DNA of 64,000 nucleotides from contig CM069438.1 of the NCBI GenBank assembly GCA_035610365.1, positions 48,108,837-48,172,836 on the forward strand. Reading direction: 5' to 3'. Below, piece by piece: positions 33,345 to 41,177 of this stretch (position 1 is its first letter; every line of letters begins with the position of its first letter). Source of the stretch: Aquatica leii. Taxonomy: Eukaryota; Arthropoda; Insecta; Coleoptera; Lampyridae. A program made the translations under genes and the position numbers. The notes under the pieces were generated by a model. The model saw only the letters and a program-made list of their open reading frames with translations, searched no databases and had not been told where the DNA came from.

Positions 33345-35540
33345 AAGTTAGACTCTGGTTTTACGTTTGACTCTGGTCTCGTCTAGCGAATACAATAAGT
33401 TCGTTCACGTCGGACACTAGTCTAAGGATGGACCTGAGGGAATCGAGAAACGGGTTCACTCTGGTACTTAGGGTACTCCGGTCATCATCGAACTCCCGAC
33501 CCTACGTGACGGAGTATCAGAAACACCACACGACAGAAATTGGTCGTCATCTGAAACGCTGATGCGTTTCAGATGGCAACGAAACTCGCCGTTCGATGTG
33601 AGAATTTAGACGGCCGCTCGTCCCGGATCGTGGGACATGTTGATCCAGTTTAGGATATTGGGTATCATACAATATGCGTCACGCCTCTTATGCGATGCAT
33701 CCCAGAGCCGCTGCCATTTATCCAAGATCAAAGTCTTGAGATGACGCTTGACGGCCGAAAAGGAATCAAAATCTGCGGTCTAAAAATGTACAAGAAAACT
33801 TTGATGCAGTATGTTTCCTGCAATAAAAGATACAGAAGGGGATATTTTGCCACGACGCATAAAGAATTGATAGGACCTGTACGATATGCCCCGAAGATCG
33901 TACGAAAGAATAAAGACTGTAGAGATGCCAGTTTCCTAACAATGTGGGTATGTTTTAGTCTATGGTACCAAATGCCTAAGCCATATGTGAGCATGGGATT
34001 GACTGCACTATTGAAAATGGTGGCTAATGATTTCCTATGTAGGCAAAACAAGTGCAAGACACTCTTACACTTGTTAACCACATAGGAACAGTGTTTGACG
34101 AAGCTAAGTTTGTGATCAAGCAAAAGTTCGAGGTATTTGAATTCGAAAACTCTTCGGACAACGGGGAGCCGAAAACCATGTACTTGGTCTTCTCAGCTGA
34201 GACTGTCAATTTGTTGTTGGGAACCCAGCGAGTCAAAGTGTCCAGGCACTATCGTGATTTTGCTTCTAGGTCGCGTCTATTGTCTGCGGATACTGTGATG
34301 GTAATATCATCTGCACAGGCAAAAATGTCGCAGTTATCAGATAAGTCTCGTTCAAGTAAGGAATCAACAACAACGTTCTACAAGGTCGGTCTGAAAACCG
34401 AATCTTGGGGGTAACCTTTTGTCAGTCGTTTTGTATAAGAACAGCCAGAAACGTTCGTGGCATAAGTGATCCAGCGACTCAATAAATAACTACGAACGAC
34501 GCGCACTGCGTCTGCAGCTGCTCTCTTGACGAGGAGAGGTTCAATTATTGATGGCCACCATACGTTATTGAACGCTCCGGAAATGTCTATAAAAATGCAG
34601 AGTCTATACTTGGAGAGGTTCGTCTGTAGTTTTATCATTAATTTACGAATAGCGTCCGTCGTCGATTTGCCAGGAGCAAAGCCGTATTGGCTAGGATGGA
34701 ATAGTCGTGATGAAAGGATACTCTCATGTAATTTCTTTAACAATACATGTTCGAAAGGTTTACCTAGTTCTAAAAATAGCGTTATCGGACGATACAAATT
34801 AGGGCTGCCGAATTCCCTCTTACCAGGCTTGAGAATGGTGGTTAGTTTATCAGTTTTGTAACTGTTTGGACAATACCCGCATTAAACACAAGAATTAAAT
34901 AGGTCAATGAACGTAGAAGAGTGGGGATTTTGTACTACTGTTCTTAAAATATTACAGTGTACCACGTCGGATCCGGGAGATTTATTGTTGGGAATTCTGC
35001 TAGCCACCGACGCTACTTCCTCTTTTATAACCACCTATTCTAGTCGGGATTCAATGTTTGCAAAAGATCGCGATCATATTCGGGCTTGGTAAGGATCGTC
35101 GTTCGTCGGATCGTCGTCTGGGAAAAGGGAACAATTGACTTAATTGTGTCTTGCTCTGTGAGAGTGTATCTGTCAACCTCACAAACGTTAGAGCATAGTT
35201 GGACACCCAGAAACTTTTGTAAGACAATTCTATAAACTAATACCCACAGACTCGCTGCCAAACTTTTCTCAACAAACCTTTGCCATGAGGTAAATTTTGC
35301 ATTCTTCACTGCTAGTTTGTACCGGTGAAGCGCGGCCTTATAGGAATTTAGCCATAGAGTTTTTAGCTCTGCTGGGACTTTTTGTGTTTGATTTCTTAAG
35401 CAACGTAAGACGCGCTTTAACCTATTTAGTTTTGGATTTCGCCACGGTACACCAGTTCTAGAATTTGAGCGAACTCGATTTAAGCTAAAACAAGCAAGGG
35501 TTCTCAACGGTTTAAAAAAACCTTCCAAAGTTATTGGGCT
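33345..35540 (-). pseudogene. R1-like LINE ORF2 (RT), frame-broken
   Basis: Minus-strand blocks: the pre-RT region (GVPWRNPKLNRLKRVLRCLRN..., 35528-35040) and RT 34797-34378 with YRPITLFLELGKPFEHVL, QYGFAPGKSTTDAI, IFIDISGAFNNVWW. ACADDITITVS follows (the catalytic xADD, about 34310), then NNKLTVSAEKTKYMVFG (34215-34165) and the thumb (LDHKLSFVKHCSYVVNKCK..., 34123-33728). IDISGAFDNVWW-type RT is typical of the R1/LOA group. Blocks are in different frames with at least one stop. Sequence from about 33690 to 33345 is probably its 3' untranslated region. It sits between the two halves of the pogo-like transposase. Confidence 0.75.
33548..33575. repeat. Perfect 12-bp hairpin in the LINE 3' region
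   Basis: CATCTGAAACGC (33548-33559), loop TGAT, GCGTTTCAGATG (33564-33575). It lies about 110 bp past the end of the recognisable LINE coding sequence, where a 3' UTR stem-loop used for RT recognition would be expected. Confidence 0.75.
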
Positions 35541-35547
35541 AAAAGAA

Positions 35548-36720
35548 GCCTAATTGGAGCCGCGGTCAGTGGCGAAAGCAGAGTAAACACCACATTTGTT
35601 TGGGGCACCAGTGCTTCTGGGAACTATATTCCGTCAATGATAATTAAGAAATAAGACAGCCGCAAGGACTCGAACTCGGTGTACCTAAAAGCAGTATTGT
35701 TACAATTTTCGACACTGGATGCATAAACTCGGAACTTTTTATCGATTGGTTAAAACATGACTATAAATCATGTTTCGTCATCTAGGGATGATCCTGTTTT
35801 CCTACTTCTAGATGAACACAGTACGCACAGCAAAAATCTTCGTGCTATTATCTACGCAGGAGACCAAACCTGCCTAGGCATACAACTCACAGGCTAGAAA
35901 TCTTAGATGTGGCGTTTTTTCGACCACTGGGCCAGTACTATGTTGAGGCTCAGAGAAAATAGCTGAAACATAATCCAGAGAAAGCAATATCACAATCTCA
36001 AGTTTCTGCGTTGGTGACTGAAGCATATGGAAAAACGGCGTCTGTGCGTATGCAAATGCTTTCAAAGCCAGCGGTATTTGGCCAGTTGATCGTATTATCT
36101 TCAATGAATGAATATTTTCTACTGCCAATGCGTTGAAACCAAGCTTTCTTTTAGAATCTACAGAAACTTCTACAACAACATCGAGATTTTTCGTAATGGA
36201 AGTGTTGCTTCTGTTCCAAGCTGGTCGTTGTAAAAACACAAAACCTGTTCGCAATCAAGTTGTCGCAGTACTTACTACTACTCCGTACAAAGCTGACTTA
36301 GAATCCAGAAAGAGACAAGCTCCGAAACAAACCAAAAAAATTTTGCATCTGACACTCGGATCAACCGAGAAGGAAAAGATGGGTCAGATAAAAAAAAGAA
36401 GACAAAGATGTATTATGAGATATCCATCAGCGCCAAAGCACTAAGCAGCAGCAAAGAACTAAACAGTATGAGCCCGTTGGCTAATTCGTCTTGAGGGGAA
36501 GACTTTGTTGACCTAGAGCAGCTACCTTTAGAGAAAGATGTGAATGTTGCGAAATTACAAAAAAAGAGATTTTTTATTGGTACCATTGAAAAACCGAAAA
36601 TACTTATGTCGCCCAAGTGGAAACTTCCGATTGTTGAGTCATTTACTTAGAAAAGTCTTTAAAACATAGGCGTGGGTTTGTGTTCCCTACGGCAATACAA
36701 CCTATACTCTGTCGCTGATG
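35548..36720 (+). pseudogene. Pogo-like (DDE_1) transposase, catalytic part and C-terminus
   Basis: The frame starts GAAVSGESRVNTTFVWGTSASGN at about 35555, the region after the first catalytic Asp. Then INSELFIDWLKH (frame-shifted) and DDPVFLLLDEHSTHSKNLRAI, the second catalytic Asp block in LLLDxH form. LDVAFFRPLGQYY follows (third Asp of the xPLDVAF motif), then ANAFKASGIWPVDRIIFNE. The C-terminus is open at 36133-36444 (VLTTTPYKADLESRKRQAPK...). It contains several stops. With the CENP-B-type domain at 32465-32905 it forms one old transposase split by repeat R and the LINE, with roughly 60 codons around the first Asp missing. Confidence 0.7.
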
Positions 36721-36965
36721 AAGACACTGAAATGGTGAAGCCAAAAAACTTAATATTCACATTTTCACAATTACTATCAATTGTGGTCCAATTTATCAGA
36801 CTGGTCTTAGAAATTGGACCGTTTGCAGAGTTTTGGAGAAAAGCGTGTGTGGACAATAAATAATTTTAAATACCATTACATACTCCAAGAAAAAATTAAA
36901 AGTGCAAAATGGTACAATTTACCTTCCCCTATAGATAAAAATGATTCAAAATATTGTAACTGCAT

Positions 36966-36971
36966 TTTATT
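36966..36971 (-). terminator. Polyadenylation signal AATAAA
   Basis: AATAAA on the minus strand, 24 nt past the TAA of the cysteine-rich gene. Confidence 0.65.
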
Positions 36972-36994
36972 TAAACAAAGTTGTTATATGCAAG

Positions 36995-37310
36995 TTAAGA
37001 ACAAACGTGGTTAGCACACATGGTTCCATCTTCACATTTAGAAGTGGGAGGCACACCCTGGGTTATAAAGCAACGTTCACCTTTTGCTGAAACAAACGTG
37101 TAATATTAAAAACAACGTAAAAAATCTTTTACGTATTATGTGTATACAACGTTGGCAGCATCCACACACAGATGAGCCGTATCCTTGTCCTTCGGGACAA
37201 CTTTCCGGGGTGCTGCAAGGATGTCGTCTGCAATAATTCCGAGGACACACAAATGCTTCTGTTATTACAGGTATAAACAAAAGTAAAAAAACAACACCCA
37301 AGCGCTTCAT
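36995..37310 (-). CDS. Secreted 12-cysteine protein, fungal-protease-inhibitor-like
   Basis: Two exons, 37310-37133 and 37086-36995, are joined across a 46-nt intron (GTAAAA donor at 37132, TTTCAG acceptor ending at 37087). Together they give 89 codons and a TAA. A signal peptide (MKRLGVVFLLLFIPVITEA) is followed by 12 cysteines, including a CGCCQRC core, 9 residues to the next Cys, then spaced C..C..C to the end. Insect fungal-protease-inhibitor-type proteins, secreted into haemolymph, have this CGCC-x2-C layout. The function here is inferred from that only. An intact frame, clean splice sites and an AATAAA argue for a live gene. Without splicing, the first exon runs on to a stop at 77 codons and loses the last four cysteines. 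It lies 312 bp downstream of the Tigger-derived gene on the same strand. Confidence 0.7.
37087..37132 (-). other. 46-nt intron of the cysteine-rich gene
   Basis: GTAAAA donor and TTTGTTTCAG acceptor. Splicing keeps phase and restores the second cysteine block. Confidence 0.7.
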
Positions 37311-37622
37311 AGCGAGCCTAAAGAATTTTGCGTTTTTTTTTTTGCAAAAAAGTTGCTATTAAAGGTGGTAGAATCCATAAATTTGCATAAATGATAAGAC
37401 TACGCATTTACACTTTTTTTAAATCGTACAAATAACATTCTTTATTTTATTGCAAAAAACGCTATCGGTTTAAATTGTTGAAATTATATGCACATTGTTG
37501 TAACGATAATTTCTATGCAATTTTTTGCTATTGCGGTTACTTAGTAAGCGTATTGTTAAAATCCAAAAAAATTCCTATTTCAAAATTTTAATTTCATATT
37601 ACATTAAAAATATATATAAATC

Positions 37623-39111
37623 TCAAATGTTCGTTTTTTGCAAATACAAAAACTTGGATTCCAAACTTTTCTCAACTTCATCCAAATACAATAAACTGTC
37701 ATCATCTCCAATTGATTCGAAAAAATGCGTTAAACGTTGTAAATGATGCCGAGCTTGAGTTAAAGTAGGTGGAGAATCTTCTTCTTCCTCATCGTCTTCT
37801 TCATCGCTAAGTTCTTCTTTCTTACTTATGTTAGATACAATTTCTAAATCGGTAAGTTCGGCAGTTGTTATTGGATCTTCTTCAAATTGAAGAAATTCTT
37901 CGGCGTTAGCTGGAATGTTACAAGACGAAAGCCACGAAGAAGCTGGGACGAAGTCTTCTTCTTCAAATTCGTCACTAATGAGACCCGAATGGAGAAAGCT
38001 GTTGCGAATTGTCTTTTCGGACACATCCTCCCATGCCTTTTTGAGAGTTCGGCAAGCGTCCAAGAGAGAAATCTTATCCTCTGGAGTTTCTACGAGTTTT
38101 AGCAGTATCCGTTTTCTGTAAAAAATTTTTACAACAAAAAGTTGTACTTACGTTTTACGCTTACCTGTAGTTGCACTTCAGACTCTTAATCACTCCCTGG
38201 TTCATAGGTTGCATCGCACTAGTTGTGTTTGGAGGTAAAAACACCACCTTAATAAACTTTAAACCTTCTATATGCGGATGTGCCGTACAATTGTCCAAAA
38301 GTAAAACGATATTCCTGCCCTTCTTTTTAAGCTCATTGTCCCAATTTCGAATCTCCTTCTCAAAGAGATCAGAAAACATCCACGCATTTTTGTTTGTAGT
38401 ATATTTTACAGGGAGATTCTTTATTTTGAAACAGCGTGGTTTGATGGATTTTCCGATGACTAGCAACTCTCTTTTTTCTGTTCCGGATGCATTGGCGCAG
38501 ACAAAAACCGTTATTCTTTCTTTGGAAAACTCACCACCTAAGCATTTTTCGTTTTTAAATTTTAAAATCGAGTTTGGAGTCATTTGATAAAAAAGACCAG
38601 TCTCGTCCCCGTTAAAAATATTTTCTTTTTGGTACTTCTCTCTTAATCCTTGCCATTGATTATCCAACCAGTCGCTTACTAAACCTCTGTCACTTTTCGA
38701 CTCTCCGCATATCTTTCCAAATGTGATCGAATGGCGCTTCTTGAATCGTTCTATCCAACCCAAGCTGCAATCATAATTTTCGATGCCCAATAAACCAGCC
38801 AAACTATCGGCTTTCACTTTTAGAATCGGGCCGCTGACCGGAACGTTTAAACTTTGTTGCTGAATGAACCATTTAAGCAATGCCTCATCTAAATCTTCGT
38901 GAGTGGCCTTCCTCATTCTCTTCATCTCCTGATTTATGTTATTTTTAGTTGCAGCTTTAATTTTTTCACGCGAACACCATATTGAATTAACCGACGAGTA
39001 GATCAAGTCGAATCTTTCCGCGACGTGAACCTTTTTTTCGCCTTTTTCCAATGCGTCTATCACTGCTAGCTTGGTTTCAATCGACATGGCTCTTCTTTTC
39101 ACACCCGACAT
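37623..39111 (-). CDS. Tigger-transposase-derived protein, intact, one intron
   Basis: Exon 1 is 39111-38165 and exon 2 is 38115-37623, around a 49-nt intron (GTAAGC donor, TTTTTTACAG acceptor). This gives 479 residues, the full length of Tigger-type transposases. Domains: psq helix-turn-helix (about 1-55), CENP-B helix-turn-helix (about 70-135), DDE domain (about 165-330), acidic C-terminus (SDEEDDEEEED). Catalytic positions: D169 in NGDETGLF, D273 in LLLDNCTAH, and N304 in QPMNQGVI where the family has Asp. So the third metal-binding residue is Asn, which should abolish transposition while DNA binding may remain. No Tigger-like terminal repeats were seen within about 300 bp on the left or 900 bp on the right. 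The intact frame plus lost catalysis suggests a domesticated DNA-binding protein. A recently inactivated element is the alternative. Confidence 0.8.
38116..38164 (-). other. 49-nt intron of the Tigger-derived gene
   Basis: The donor is GTAAGC at 38164 and the acceptor ACAG ends at 38116. Splicing joins KCNY-R to KRILLKLVETPEDK, the expected continuation in Tigger-type proteins. Confidence 0.85.
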
Positions 39112-40078
39112 TTTTAACTAAACACAAATATTCAAACAAAACAGTTTAACAATATAACGGCGAAGTCACCTAATACGTTGCTTTTAAATGACTGGCATTT
39201 TTAGTTGCTTGTATAGAGAATTCTGTAGAGAGGACTTCAATTCGTAAAAACATCCAGTAAATACAAATGTTATCTACCTGTTATTTGAGTGCATATGTAA
39301 TCTTAAACCTTTAACAATACACTTTTTGTACTCAAATGTTTACTTAAGAAAATGTATGCAAATTCCTCAGGAAATTTTATCGTACTAGAATGGCTTTTTT
39401 ACCGTTAAAAATTATTTAATAAACGAATTCTACGTACTTACTAAACGATTTATTGATTTATGACTGTTGGAATTTTTGCTTTGTAAACGTTTTGAGTTGG
39501 TAACAAATATTTACTAAGCGATTTCTACGTATTAACAATTGTTTTCAATAGAGAAACATTTACAAACTCGGTGTTGGTTTTTATCACGTAAAAGTCACGT
39601 TTCACATTTACCGTTGAGTGATAAATGGTGTAGAAACGCAATTTAGCATAGCCACTGATGTGTCTGTAAACCAGTTGTCGCTGCAATGTCTCTTAGGTCT
39701 GATGAGGGATTTTAGTTCTATCGCAACGGTCGAGCAGTGGCGTAACAACTTTTTTCAAGGCTCACTCGCAAATAAATTTCGCTAGAAATTATTACATTTT
39801 TAATATTCTTATAGTTTAAAATCTTCTCCACAAATTTATTTTTTAAATTTTATTTTAATGAATTAATCTACATATTGCGCTAATAAAAATCATTAGCATC
39901 ATCAGGATAACAAAATTAAAATTGTTAAAAGTATAATTAACTAGTTTATTTAAATGAAATTTGAAAACTAAATTCGTAAAGATTTAAAGCATGTTATAAT
40001 ATAATTTTTAATAATTCATTTTAACACTTTCGCGGACAGTAAGAAAAAAAGGTGGTTCCTAGATTCGCACTATTATAT
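39112..40078. other. No gene recognised
   Basis: AT-rich. It contains the upstream region of the Tigger-derived gene (start context AAAAATG) and no terminal inverted repeat of Tigger type. It ends at the outer edge of the Gypsy LTR. Confidence 0.5.
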
Positions 40079-40478
40079 TGTAACGGATTTTATTATTAAA
40101 ACTAATTTATTTATACTTATACTACAAATATATACACGTTTAAACTAACCGAACTAATTAAATCTAAGCAAATTTAATAAAAACACTTACACTATAATTT
40201 ATGTATAACACTACCACTTACACGAAGATAAGTCTGCGAATAACTACTTAACACCTATTGTTTGCTTACACTAAAGTCACGTACAAGATTATACTCCGTA
40301 CATTTATCTTCACACACGCGTTAATTATTTATTTAAACTTGAATAAACTTCTTAACACTGCCGTCTTCACATTACAGGAATAACTGACCTATTTGTTTGT
40401 ACCGTATTTATACACAATTTGGAAATCCTTCTCGAATGTTTCATACCTTTGGGTATACGTTCTAGAACATGATTAACA
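40079..40478 (-). repeat. Putative 3' LTR of the Gypsy element
   Basis: On the minus strand it starts TGTTAATC and ends CGTTACA, 400 bp, directly after the last stop codon of the element. It has a TATA box and three TTCnnGAA motifs at its start. The start is uncertain: a purine tract (AAAGAGGAGACAA) about 40 bp upstream, followed by TGAAACG, would allow a slightly longer LTR. There is no second copy in the window to settle it. Confidence 0.45.
40405..40412 (-). promoter_or_regulatory. TATA box in the Gypsy LTR
   Basis: TATAAATA on the minus strand within GTGTATAAATACGG, 66-73 bp from the proposed LTR start. Confidence 0.5.
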
Positions 40479-40488
40479 ACTTCGAGAA
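40429..40488 (-). promoter_or_regulatory. Cluster of three heat-shock-element-like palindromes
   Basis: TTCTCGAA (40429-40436), TTCTAGAA (40460-40467) and TTCGAGAA (40481-40488) fit the TTCnnGAA unit of heat-shock-factor sites. They lie just upstream of the LTR TATA box. The third unit lies just outside the proposed LTR edge. Confidence 0.4.
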
Positions 40489-41177
40489 GGGTCTTGAATT
40501 TTAGAACGTTTCATTGTCTCCTCTTTAGGACTGGTCTGTCCCAGAACAGGAGGCTGGATGCAACACCGATAGAAAGGATCGTGGCGATAGCGGCAGCTTC
40601 CTCCATTTCGGCAACTTCCTTGACCATAAAAGTAACAGTAAATGGAATTTTCCTGACCCGTTATTGTTTTTGGTTGGTAACTACAGACCAACACTTGAAC
40701 GCCTGTGCCTCGGAAGACGACCTCCAGCATGTTTTGAACCGTCCTCCAATTCAGTTGATCTAAGCCAAAACCAAGCTTGAGTACTGCCAATTTCTTAACA
40801 TGGTGGAACTCTATTTCTCTCTTGAGATTCCATAATGTTCGTCACAGATTTTTTTATAACGGCTTGGCACGTGAGTATATCTTGGTGGCCAAATGAAAAA
40901 CGAGGCGTCTCTTATCACGTAGTCTTAAAACGTTTCCGACTGCCGGTTGCTGTTTTCGTAATTCATCTAGCTGCTCAAACTTCTTTTTAAACACGACTGC
41001 AACCCCTCTGGACATGTCAAGATCTTCGCTCACGCAATGTTCGATGGCGTAATCTTTTTGTGTTTGGAACAGGTCTTGTTGTTCCTCGGTGGTAACTCCG
41101 AACCTAGCTTTTCCAGAACCTTCGTATAAGTTCATAAACTTCTAGAACTCCATTCCTTCGATTTGATTCCTGGTTCT
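40473..41177 (-). pseudogene. Macrodomain (TARG1/OARD1-like) plus CCCH zinc finger, retrotransposon-borne
   Basis: The frame follows the integrase end in the same phase, with two TAG codons in the short spacer. The macrodomain runs from EEQQDLFQTQKDYAIEHCVSED (41090-41025) through SRGVAVVFKKKF and RRLVFHLATKIYSRAKP to the strand-loop LGFGLDQLNW (about 40755) and VFRGTGVQVLVC. The order matches TARG1/OARD1, which removes ADP-ribose from acidic residues. The Asp of GFGLD, catalytic in that family, and a Lys in LATK are present. A CCCH finger follows: C-x7-C-x5-C-x3-H in the segment CYFYGQGSC...CRYRH (about 40640). Two in-frame stops (about 40855 and 40843) break this copy. Host gene capture seems likely. 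Chance insertion beside a host gene is less likely, because frame, strand and position before the LTR all fit. Confidence 0.7.

Noticed and set aside
33690..34414. Plus-strand frames over the R1-like LINE
   Set aside because: Antisense to RT blocks that carry the xADD and thumb motifs.
35660..35690. B-box-like GAGTTCGAGTCC on the minus strand, hinting at a tRNA
   Set aside because: It lies inside the pogo-like transposase coding sequence, has no A box at a fitting distance and no cloverleaf.
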